Source: an uncultured Paracoccaceae bacterium (lineage in GTDB: Bacteria > Pseudomonadota > Alphaproteobacteria > Rhodobacterales > Rhodobacteraceae). From it: a stretch of 64,000 nt of DNA. Location of the stretch: the NCBI GenBank assembly GCA_947503925.1, contig CANNFQ010000001.1, positions 930,001-994,000 of the forward strand, written 5' to 3'. The translations under genes were made by a program, and so were the position numbers. Positions 28,540 to 36,915 of the stretch are shown piece by piece. The notes below the pieces were generated by a model. The model was not told the origin of the DNA, searched no databases, and worked only from the letters and a program-made list of their open reading frames with translations. Within the stretch, counting starts at the first letter, position 1; every line of letters starts with the position of its first letter.

Positions 28540-29157
28540 TTAATCGCGTTCGAGCATGTCCCAATAAGGATGCACCCATCCTTCTTGTGGCCGCGGCGGT
28601 GTTGCATGCGCAAGATAAGCGACAGCGACCTCACAATTGTCGCGCCAGTCTTGGTCAAACACATGCTTGGAAATTTCAATCGCCCTACATAATCGCTCAA
28701 CAAGATCTTGCGCTTCAACACCGTCAGGCAAAGCACCAACATATGCAGGTCGCGGCGCAAGGTATTGCATGCTTGGCAGATTGATCCGCGCCAGTTCAGT
28801 CAGCGTTATCAATGCGGCCAATCTGACTTCAAAGCTCTGGACTGTAAGGAAGCTCTCAATCTGTTCCCAGTGTTCAATCACCTGAATTGTGGCTTGTGGG
28901 ATCCGTGATATTTCATCATCTGCAACATCATCTGCTTTTGCTATTCCTCCCAACAGAAAGATGAATGCCGCAGTGACAGGTGGCGAAGCCAAACCCAACG
29001 ACGAAACGAGATTTGGAATAGCGGAAAAGCTTGCCGCGTAAATGTCGCCTTGGGTGTACAATATGTCCGAAAATTCGCTTGCCGCATGCTTTGCGACTTC
29101 CAGATCCTCGCTGATCAAGTCATCAACGAAATCCACGCCATAGCGCGCAATCATCAA
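28540..29157 (-). CDS. Hypothetical HEAT-like helical protein (accessory)
   Basis: 205 aa, lower-GC ORF; helical repeat-like sequence. Confidence 0.5.
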   Translation of the reverse strand: MMIARYGVDFVDDLISEDLEVAKHAASEFSDILYTQGDIYAASFSAIPNLVSSLGLASPPVTAAFIFLLGGIAKADDVADDEISRIPQATIQVIEHWEQIESFLTVQSFEVRLAALITLTELARINLPSMQYLAPRPAYVGALPDGVEAQDLVERLCRAIEISKHVFDQDWRDNCEVAVAYLAHATPPRPQEGWVHPYWDMLERD

Positions 29158-29208
29158 CTTACTTGCGAAGGCGAATTCCCGTCTTTTGTCTAATTGTTCG
29201 ATCTTTGA

Positions 29209-29448
29209 TCAATATTCATGTTCGTCGGTTCTGCGCATCAGAAAGAAAGCTGCCAAAAGGATGCCAATGACAGCAAGGCCAATTGAAGTTTCGAGCACGC
29301 CAAATTTCTCAGTCAAAGATGTTACCATACCGCGTAACGCGCGTGTCTTGCTTGAGCCGCCGTCGCCACCCGGAAGTGTATCGGTAAAAACGGCGTAACT
29401 GAGCCAGCCAAATAAGCCCAGAACGATCGCTGCTTGTACGTACTTCAT
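29209..29448 (-). CDS. Small two-TM hypothetical protein
   Basis: 79 aa; MKYVQAAIVLGLFGWLSYAVF... and LETSIGLAVIGILLAAFFLMRR hydrophobic segments. Confidence 0.5.
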   Translation of the reverse strand: MKYVQAAIVLGLFGWLSYAVFTDTLPGGDGGSSKTRALRGMVTSLTEKFGVLETSIGLAVIGILLAAFFLMRRTDEHEY

Positions 29449-29668
29449 ACGCGTATCCTGACTTTCCGAAACTAAGATACTTGGAAAGTTTGACGAAAAT
29501 ATGATGGCCGCTAAGGGTCAAGGCAGGCTTGGCCACTCCACAACAAGACCGGTGCGGCATTGCCGACGATCAACAAGACCCCAGATCAGGCACACAGGAC
29601 CCGCAGATCATTGCGGTCTGTCCACGCCCGTCCTATAGCTTGCGCAACTGTTTGAGCGAGGCAAGATC

Positions 29669-31060
29669 ATGACCGACACCCGTACCGAAACCGACAGCTT
29701 TGGCCCTCTGGAAGTCCCTGCCGACCGTTACTGGGGCGCGCAGACCCAGCGGTCGATCATGAATTTCCCCATCGGTTGGGAAAAGCAGCCCGTCGCCATC
29801 GTCCGCGCTTTGGGTGTGATCAAACAGGCCTGTGCCATGGCCAACAAGGAACGCGGTAAGCTGGACGCTGAAAAGGCCGATGCGATGATCACCGCCGCGT
29901 CTGAGGTGGTCGCGGGCAAGCTCGATGACCATTTCCCGCTTGTGGTCTGGCAGACCGGCTCCGGCACGCAATCGAATATGAATGCCAATGAGGTGATCAG
30001 CAACCGGGCTATCGAAATCCTTGGTGGTGTGATCGGGTCCAAGGACCCCGTTCATCCCAATGATCACTGCAATATGGGGCAATCCTCCAACGACACTTTC
30101 CCAACGGCCATGCATATCGCGGTCGCCACAACGGCCCATGATGTATTGCTGCCCGGTCTGGCAAAACTGCACGCCGCATTAGAGCAGAAGCAGAAAGAAT
30201 TCGACACGATCATCAAGATCGGGCGCACCCACACGATGGACGCCACCCCCCTCACACTGGGCCAGGAATTCTCCGGATACACGCATCAGGTCGCCATGGG
30301 TATCCGCCGGGTGAAGGCCGCCCTGCCCGCGATATACGAACTCGCACAAGGCGGCACTGCAGTTGGCACTGGGTTGAACACGCCCAAGGGCTGGGGCGAA
30401 ACCGTGGCCAAGAACATGGCCGATATTACCGGTCTGCCCTTCGTTACCGCGCCGAATAAATTCGAAGCGCTGGCCGCTCATGACGCGCTGGTTGAGATGT
30501 CCGGCGCGTTGAAAACCGTGGCCGCCAGCCTCTACAAGATCGCCGCCGATATTCGCATGCTGGGCTCTGGCCCTCGCTGCGGGCTGGGCGAGCTGATGCT
30601 GCCCGAAAACGAACCCGGATCATCGATCATGCCCGGCAAGGTGAACCCGACCCAGGTCGAGGCGCTGACGCAGGTCTGCGCCCATGTCATGGGCAATGAC
30701 GCCGCCGTTGGATTTGCCGGATCGCAGGGGCATTTCGAACTGAACGTGATGAAGCCGATGATGGCCTATAACGTGCTGCAATCCATGCAGTTGCTGGGCG
30801 ACGCGGCGGGCACATTCACTGACAACTGCGTCGTTGGCATTCAAGCGGACGAAACCCGGATCGAAAAGCTGATGCGGGAATCGCTGATGCTTGTCACCGC
30901 CCTCGCCCCCACCATCGGCTATGACAACGCCACAACCGTTGCCAAGACCGCGCATAAGAACGGCACGACGCTGAAGGAAGAGGCGATCAAGCTGGGCTTC
31001 GTGGATGAAGAAACCTTTGAAAAGGTCGTCCGCCCCGAAGACATGATCGGACCAAAGTGA
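29669..31060 (+). CDS. fumC: Class II fumarate hydratase
   Basis: [13 protein letters not shown] signature; 463 aa. Confidence 0.97.
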   Translation: MTDTRTETDSFGPLEVPADRYWGAQTQRSIMNFPIGWEKQPVAIVRALGVIKQACAMANKERGKLDAEKADAMITAASEVVAGKLDDHFPLVVWQTGSGTQSNMNANEVISNRAIEILGGVIGSKDPVHPNDHCNMGQSSNDTFPTAMHIAVATTAHDVLLPGLAKLHAALEQKQKEFDTIIKIGRTHTMDATPLTLGQEFSGYTHQVAMGIRRVKAALPAIYELAQGGTAVGTGLNTPKGWGETVAKNMADITGLPFVTAPNKFEALAAHDALVEMSGALKTVAASLYKIAADIRMLGSGPRCGLGELMLPENEPGSSIMPGKVNPTQVEALTQVCAHVMGNDAAVGFAGSQGHFELNVMKPMMAYNVLQSMQLLGDAAGTFTDNCVVGIQADETRIEKLMRESLMLVTALAPTIGYDNATTVAKTAHKNGTTLKEEAIKLGFVDEETFEKVVRPEDMIGPK

Positions 31061-31233
31061 AGCCGATCAACCTCAACCAAGCGCGCAAGACGCGCACCCG
31101 GGCGCAGGCCAAAGCCAAAGCGGATGAAAACGCCATTCGCTTTGGACGAAGCAAGGCCGAAAGGGAGCTGGATGCCGCCCGCGAAAAACTAACACGCGAT
31201 CGGCATTCACAATTGAAGCGCGACGATGACTAA
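31057..31233 (+). CDS. DUF4169 family protein (GTG start)
   Basis: 58 aa [58 protein letters not shown]; overlaps the fumC stop; not in supplied ORF track. Confidence 0.75.
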   Translation: MKPINLNQARKTRTRAQAKAKADENAIRFGRSKAERELDAAREKLTRDRHSQLKRDDD

Positions 31234-31456
31234 ACATGGACGTCCAAGCAAACACTCGCTGACGCTGCGCGGGCATCGCACATCTGTTTCGCTTGAGGAT
31301 ATTTTCTGGGATGCGTTTCGCCGGATTGCAGAGGAAGACGGCAAAACCATCAACGGGCTGGCCGCTGAAATAGACGAAGGCCGAGGGGACATTGGTCTCG
31401 CCTCAGCCTTACGTGTGTTCGTCTACGAACGTGCTGTGTCCCGCAACACGTCTTGA
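31226..31456 (+). CDS. Ribbon-helix-helix domain protein
   Basis: 76 aa; RTSVSLEDIFWDAFRRIAEEDGKTINGLAAEIDE. Confidence 0.8.
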   Translation: MTKHGRPSKHSLTLRGHRTSVSLEDIFWDAFRRIAEEDGKTINGLAAEIDEGRGDIGLASALRVFVYERAVSRNTS

Positions 31457-31474
31457 TCGCGCGAAACCGCGCAA

Positions 31475-31726
31475 TCAGTCCTTGGAGTAAAGCGCGCCAC
31501 GCAGGCTGTTCAGCCGCGCACGATCCCGCTTTTCAGTGTCGTTCAGTTTTGCCGGACCCTTGGTTTTTTCAACCATGTTGGGATCCTGCGTGAACAGTTT
31601 CGCAACTTCTTCTGGGCGCAACTGCTTTGCAGCCGGCTTCTTTGTTCCTTTGGAATCATCGCGGCGTTTACGGCCAATCAAACCTGATAGGCCCAGCTTC
31701 GAACTTCCTGGTAGTGCAATAGTCAT
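31475..31726 (-). CDS. Hypothetical protein
   Basis: 83 aa, charged, conserved-looking ORF. Confidence 0.45.
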   Translation of the reverse strand: MTIALPGSSKLGLSGLIGRKRRDDSKGTKKPAAKQLRPEEVAKLFTQDPNMVEKTKGPAKLNDTEKRDRARLNSLRGALYSKD

Positions 31727-31871
31727 GTCATCCCCCGATAAACTCTATCTGCGCTTCACTCTCTAATATGACCAGCAATGAGGCGGAAAAATGGCAGAGT
31801 TTTTGGGATCAAACTCGGCGATAGTCGCCTCAACACTCCCTAAGTACTTATAATACTTGGATTAACGCAGG

Positions 31872-31886
31872 TTAAACAAACGTTAA
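31872..31886. promoter_or_regulatory. Candidate CtrA binding site
   Basis: TTAA-ACAAACG-TTAA matches TTAA-N7-TTAA. Confidence 0.35.
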
Positions 31887-31987
31887 AATGCCAATTCTAG
31901 ACATAATGAAGCCATTTAAGTTCCGTTCGCACGCTCAAAAATGGGACGGATTCCGGCTTTGTGCCCAGATTAGAAACAACAAATGGA

Positions 31988-33340
31988 TCACCTTAGCCCG
32001 AATCGGAGCCATATCCCGCTCTGGGACCGTACCGTTAGATGCGCAGCCGGAACTGGGGCGCGGGCGGGATCGATTTCGAATCGGTAATTCTTTAGCAAAG
32101 CAGCCAGCAGCACGACCCCTTCGATCATCGCAAAGCCTGCGCCGATACAAACACGCGGACCTGATGAAAACGGCAGATAGGCATCCCGGATCGCCCGCTT
32201 ACTTTCATCATCCTGCCAACGGCCTGGATCAAACCCGTCCGGGTCAGACCAAATGCGGCTATGCCGGTGCAAATGCCAGGGCGAAAGGACAACTTGCGCA
32301 CCGGATTGGACCGTTCGTTTGCGAAAAACCGCGTCCTGCGTCGCCTCGCGCACCATCATCGGCACAGGCGGGTAAAGGCGCAGCGCCTCGCGGAAAATGT
32401 CACGGGTTTGTTTTAGCTTCGATAGCCCGGCAAAACTTCCGTCAAAATCTTGCGCTTCAACCGCGGCCTTTTTCTGCCACTCAGGATAAAGCGCCAAAAG
32501 GTAAAGCGCCCATGCCAACGCGGACGCACTTGTCTCATGCCCTGCCAGAAAAAAGATCGCGACCTGATCCACCATTTCCGGCAGGGTGAATGTTTGGCCC
32601 GTTTGCGGATCCTTGGTGGTTAGGATCTTGGTGGCCAAATCATCGGGCGCCTCGCCTGTCGCAATTAATGCCAACCGGTCTTCTGTCAGACGAGTGATAA
32701 GACGACGGATTTCGCGCGCCGTCTTCTTTGTGCCGCGCCGAAAGAACCTGGGCATCCATCGCGGCCCTGGCAAGAATGCTGCAAGGTTAAGAATTGGCTG
32801 ACTGCGCTGATAGTCGCGAAAGGCGGTGAAAACCTGTGCGGCAGTTTCATCCTCGATCGGGATCGAAAACAATGTCCGGAAAATCACATCGGCGGCGATA
32901 TGACTGGTGATCGCCTCAATCTCCTGAAACTCCGCCCCGGGGGTCATGCGCGCCGCGCCCGCCCGCCCTGCTGCCAGAATACCGGGAAACGCATCGCGCA
33001 AACGACCACCTTCAAAGGCCGGATCGATGATCCGGCGCTGGCGTTTCCACACCTCGCCATTGGTCAGGAACACGCTGTCCCCCAGAAGCGGGCGCAGTCC
33101 GGCACCAATCCGGTCGGATTTGGGAAACGCATCAGGATCTTCATGCAGCACCCGGCGGATCAGATCAGGATCGTTGATCATGTAGCTGCGGAAAAACGGG
33201 GTACGAAACTCCGCCATCCACGCCCTGTAAAGCCGCGCAGGCTGTGCCGACAGGATATCGCGCCGAAACAGGCGCATATATTGCCAAAGCGACACTTTAT
33301 CGGCGCGGGCCTGCGGTTTGGGCGGATGAGGTTCTGTCAT
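31988..33340 (-). CDS. Cytochrome P450
   Basis: 450 aa; I-helix FFLAGHETSASALAWAL, EALRLYPPVP, heme loop FSSGPRVCIGAGFA. Confidence 0.95.
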   Translation of the reverse strand: MTEPHPPKPQARADKVSLWQYMRLFRRDILSAQPARLYRAWMAEFRTPFFRSYMINDPDLIRRVLHEDPDAFPKSDRIGAGLRPLLGDSVFLTNGEVWKRQRRIIDPAFEGGRLRDAFPGILAAGRAGAARMTPGAEFQEIEAITSHIAADVIFRTLFSIPIEDETAAQVFTAFRDYQRSQPILNLAAFLPGPRWMPRFFRRGTKKTAREIRRLITRLTEDRLALIATGEAPDDLATKILTTKDPQTGQTFTLPEMVDQVAIFFLAGHETSASALAWALYLLALYPEWQKKAAVEAQDFDGSFAGLSKLKQTRDIFREALRLYPPVPMMVREATQDAVFRKRTVQSGAQVVLSPWHLHRHSRIWSDPDGFDPGRWQDDESKRAIRDAYLPFSSGPRVCIGAGFAMIEGVVLLAALLKNYRFEIDPARAPVPAAHLTVRSQSGIWLRFGLR

Positions 33341-34623
33341 GCGGTCAGGGATGTGTATTTCGACACGGCCACGTCAATCCGCGATTTGGACGGGGGGCGG
33401 CCCTCAAAACGGTCGGCGAGGCTGACAGGCCCTGCCGTGATCTGGAAATAGTCATAATCCTTGGGCCGATCAAAGGCGCAAAGATATTGGAAATGCAGGC
33501 GGAAGAACCGCCAGCGCAGGGCCTTCCATCGCTCCGGCGACAGGCTTTGCGTGAACGCCGCCGAAATCACCAAGGGCCAGCGTTTGCCCGGCGGGGTCAC
33601 ACCCGTGACTGCAACCGGATCGCATAGGGCAAAGCAGCAGCCATCGCCGGGGGCTGTCACATCGACCCATGTCAGCGCCTCTTGCGTCGCCAGAAACGCC
33701 AGATCAGCGCGCAATTGCCCGGCATTGGGCAGGAACGACACCATCGGCACCACCTGCCCCAATGATAGCAGCGCCAGCTTTGGGCCATCTGCGGGCACGC
33801 GCCCTTGTCGGATCAAATCGGCCAGAATGGAAATCGCCAGATGCGCACCGGATGAATGACCAACCACCAGAACCTCGTCCACATCGGCCGTAAAAGCGGC
33901 GGCAATCCGGTCGCCAAACGCCGCCATCCGTGCCTCTAACGCGGGCGGGGTCGCACCGCGCAACCGGGCCGAAAACGCATAGTCATGCATCAGGTAATAG
34001 GCGAAAAGCTTGTTATCGCGGGCCTTGCACCAGCGCAGGACGAAAACGACCACCGCAAGCCAAAGCGCGTATTTCAATACCCATCCGATCCAACCTAAAA
34101 TGGTCGCTAACACCCCGCCGGTCATTGCGACCAGCGCCAATGCCCCGGTTTGCACCAGATTGCCCAAAAACCGGCCCAACAGGACGGCAATCAGCAATTG
34201 CAGCAAAAGCATGCCCACCGGGTAAAGGGCCGCAATCACCGGCCCTTTGCGCATCCACATCAGACGGCGCAGCGTGCCGGTACTGATGTAAATCCACGCC
34301 GTTTGCAGCAATTGCAGATAAGTGGCGGGGATGGATTGGGCCATGCTGTCGCGCACGATATCCGACCACACCAGCACATCGACATCCACCCGCACATCCG
34401 CGTCATCAATGCGCGCAGCCACCACCCAGCCAAAACTGTCAGAAGCGGGTTTGGCCTGCACGGCGATCTGATAGCCGCTGATTTTGGCCTGGGCTACACT
34501 TTCAGTGCGGTAAAGTTCGCGATAGCGGCGGGGCGGAATGGGATCATAGCCGGGGATATGGAACACCCGCCGCTGCCTGACCGGCTTGTTTAGCTCGCTC
34601 ATCCCTGCCCCTTGGCAATTCAC
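33337..34623 (-). CDS. Membrane-anchored alpha/beta hydrolase
   Basis: 428 aa; GHSSGAH nucleophile elbow; central TM segments; overlaps P450 start. Confidence 0.7.
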   Translation of the reverse strand: MNCQGAGMSELNKPVRQRRVFHIPGYDPIPPRRYRELYRTESVAQAKISGYQIAVQAKPASDSFGWVVAARIDDADVRVDVDVLVWSDIVRDSMAQSIPATYLQLLQTAWIYISTGTLRRLMWMRKGPVIAALYPVGMLLLQLLIAVLLGRFLGNLVQTGALALVAMTGGVLATILGWIGWVLKYALWLAVVVFVLRWCKARDNKLFAYYLMHDYAFSARLRGATPPALEARMAAFGDRIAAAFTADVDEVLVVGHSSGAHLAISILADLIRQGRVPADGPKLALLSLGQVVPMVSFLPNAGQLRADLAFLATQEALTWVDVTAPGDGCCFALCDPVAVTGVTPPGKRWPLVISAAFTQSLSPERWKALRWRFFRLHFQYLCAFDRPKDYDYFQITAGPVSLADRFEGRPPSKSRIDVAVSKYTSLTA

Positions 34624-34665
34624 TTCGGCGCGACGCTAGCCCAGAATGACGCGAAAGATAAGCCT

Positions 34666-35421
34666 TTAGCCGACAGTTGCCAGCGCCGGAAACCGTTCCA
34701 GCAACCAAAAACTGAACGCGGTGAACTGACCGGTGATCATCAGCAAACCAACGGTCCACAACAGCAGGCCAGAGCAGCGTTCAATCCGTTGCATATGTCG
34801 CTTCATCCAGCCCATCACGCCTTTCATTTGCGGGAAAAACGCAGCGACCAGCAGAAATGGCAGGCCTAGCCCAAATGCATAAACAGCCAGCAGAACCGTG
34901 CCGCGGGCCACGTCACCTTCTGTTGCGGCAAGCCCCAGTATCGCGCCCAGAATGGGCCCGAGACAAGGCGTCCAGCCAAAGGCGAAGGCAAGCCCAAGCA
35001 CATAGGCCCCAAAAGCTGACCCACCACGATCCCCGGTCTCAACCCGCGCCTCTCGATCCAGAAAGCCGATGCGAAAGACGCCGACAAAATGCGCGCCAAA
35101 GATCATCACGACGACGCCCGCGATAAACACAAACCAGTCCTGCGCCTGCAACAACATCCGGCCCATGGCCGAGGCCGCAAAACCCAAAAGCAGGAAAATC
35201 GTGGACAGGCCCAGCACGAAAAACGCCGCCGCCAGCAACACCTTGCGTCGGGCGCCGGCCGTTTCATCCATATCGGACACCGACACCCCGCCCATATAGG
35301 CAAGATAGGGCGGCACGATAGGCAGCACACAGGGGCTCAGAAAAGACAGAACCCCAGCCACCATCGCGATAAACATCGCAGGCAGCAAAGTGGCGTCCAA
35401 AAGCAGGGTCGTATCAAGCAT
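34666..35421 (-). CDS. ccdA: CcdA-type cytochrome c biogenesis / thiol-disulfide transporter
   Basis: LSFLSPCVLPIVPPYLAYMGG, FGWTPCLGPILG; ORF open to 35454. Confidence 0.92.
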   Translation of the reverse strand: MLDTTLLLDATLLPAMFIAMVAGVLSFLSPCVLPIVPPYLAYMGGVSVSDMDETAGARRKVLLAAAFFVLGLSTIFLLLGFAASAMGRMLLQAQDWFVFIAGVVVMIFGAHFVGVFRIGFLDREARVETGDRGGSAFGAYVLGLAFAFGWTPCLGPILGAILGLAATEGDVARGTVLLAVYAFGLGLPFLLVAAFFPQMKGVMGWMKRHMQRIERCSGLLLWTVGLLMITGQFTAFSFWLLERFPALATVG

Positions 35422-35524
35422 CAGTTTTCCTTTGCCCCTGCCTAAGCGATGCAAAGCGATCCGTCACCTGCCAAACCCTCACAAGTCTGTGGACAAACTG
35501 AAACATCACACCTAACTGGGTCCC

Positions 35525-35752
35525 ATGACCCATGATGCAGAACTGGATGCCAAGGGGCTGCTTTGCCCCCTGCCCGTGCTGAAAGCACGCAAGCGTCTGC
35601 AAGCACTTGAAAGCGGCCAAATCCTGCGAATGGAGGCCGACGACCCCGCCGCCATCGTCGACGTTCCACATTTCTGCGCCGAGGCAGGGCATGAATTGGT
35701 TGCGATCAGCGAAGATGATCGGGCACAGGTATATCTGATCCAAAAAGGCTAG
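35525..35752 (+). CDS. TusA family sulfurtransferase
   Basis: 75 aa; LDAKGLLCPLPVLKARKRL motif. Confidence 0.92.
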   Translation: MTHDAELDAKGLLCPLPVLKARKRLQALESGQILRMEADDPAAIVDVPHFCAEAGHELVAISEDDRAQVYLIQKG

Positions 35753-35760
35753 GGTCTGTT

Positions 35761-35861
35761 GACATTCGTCCTCAATGCCCCCTTCGAGGACCCCGGCGGG
35801 TGAAATGGCAGCAACGAGCCCAGAATGCATAATGCTGCATTCTGTACGAATGTCGGCTCGT
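35761..35861. repeat. Nested inverted repeats (possible IS end/MITE remnant or structured RNA)
   Basis: GACATTCG (35761)/CGAATGTC (35847); ACGAGCC (35814)/GGCTCGT (35855); CAGAATGCA-N6-TGCATTCTG (35821-35844). Confidence 0.5.
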
Positions 35862-35988
35862 CGTTGGTTTATAGCTTATAGGTTGTTGATTTAATGTCGC
35901 CAATCACTGATGTTTTGGGGGATCAAGGAACGATTTGATCTTTAGTCGTCAATCGAAATGAAGAACACGCCAATTTTGGAGTTAGTTT

Positions 35989-36723
35989 TTGGCATCCAAC
36001 ACAATCAATGTTGAAGCAGATCTGTATGTATTACTTAGCCTTGAGTCTGAGGCGGTTTGGGGCAGCTTGTCACTTGATAAGAATGAGAGCTGGCCACGAA
36101 GCTTCATCGCCAGGCAAGAAGAAGTTACTAGGAGGCCGCAGCCAGTTCCACCCGGAATGTCTGATTGGCGATACGAGCTTATAGAAATTGATGAGGCACA
36201 TGTAAGGCAGCGCGCTGTGCCGCATACAATACCCGCAGAAAGCATCGAACTCATTCCAGATACTCTGCTTTGGCATCCGATCAGAATTGTAAGCGCTAGT
36301 CTAAAGTCTTTCCTAGAAAAGGAGTTTCCGGGGGGCGGGCACTTTTATCCTTTCTTCTATCGCGATGCAGAGACTGGCGAGACTAAACCTGCTGGGTTCT
36401 GGTACTGGTTGCCGCGCCACTATCTAGATTTTGTCCCGAAAGAAAAACGAGGCCGCGACCAGTTGATGAGGCCGCAAGTTTGGGGATCGCTATGCGGGCA
36501 AGATACGACCTGGGAGATGTACCACAACAAGGACTTCCAGAACTTCGCAAGCAAGCTTCCGTACTGGACCCCATCGGCGAACTTCGGCGAGGTCGTTTTC
36601 CGTACTGACGTATATGCAAGGCTTATGTCCGAGGGGTTTTCCGGTTTCGTTGGGGCCGATGCCGACAACTACCTTCGCCACACACCTGAGCAATCCGTCG
36701 GATATATCCACTTTGGTGGATAG
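35989..36723 (+). CDS. Imm11/DUF1629-like hypothetical protein (TTG start)
   Basis: 244 aa, lower GC; C-terminal EVVFRTDVYARLMSEGFSGFVG resembles immunity-protein (imm11) tail; inferred by eye. Confidence 0.45.
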   Translation: MASNTINVEADLYVLLSLESEAVWGSLSLDKNESWPRSFIARQEEVTRRPQPVPPGMSDWRYELIEIDEAHVRQRAVPHTIPAESIELIPDTLLWHPIRIVSASLKSFLEKEFPGGGHFYPFFYRDAETGETKPAGFWYWLPRHYLDFVPKEKRGRDQLMRPQVWGSLCGQDTTWEMYHNKDFQNFASKLPYWTPSANFGEVVFRTDVYARLMSEGFSGFVGADADNYLRHTPEQSVGYIHFGG

Positions 36724-36850
36724 TTCTGGCCAAATCGTCACATTTGGAAGCAGCCATTGCCGATGTCAGATCGAACGGCGGTTTCGTCCCGCAATGCAGG
36801 CACAGGATTGCTGCTCACATCCCCGTCGAACGAACCGTTAGTCCGGCAAA

Positions 36851-36873
36851 ACGCCACCCAAAATGGGTGGCGT
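36851..36873 (-). terminator. Intrinsic terminator of rne
   Basis: Perfect stem ACGCCACCCA/TGGGTGGCGT with 3-nt loop, T-run on minus strand. Confidence 0.75.
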
Positions 36874-36915
36874 CCTCGATCTCTTTTTGTCGCCTCAGGG
36901 CAGAAAAACCGATGC

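Noticed and set aside
31888-32589. 233-aa plus-strand ORF after the CtrA-like box
   Set aside because: Mostly antisense to the P450 gene, low-complexity C-terminus; not supported as a gene.
35414-35830. 138-aa minus-strand ORF over tusA
   Set aside because: Antisense to tusA with no recognisable domain; not a transposase despite the IS-like flank.
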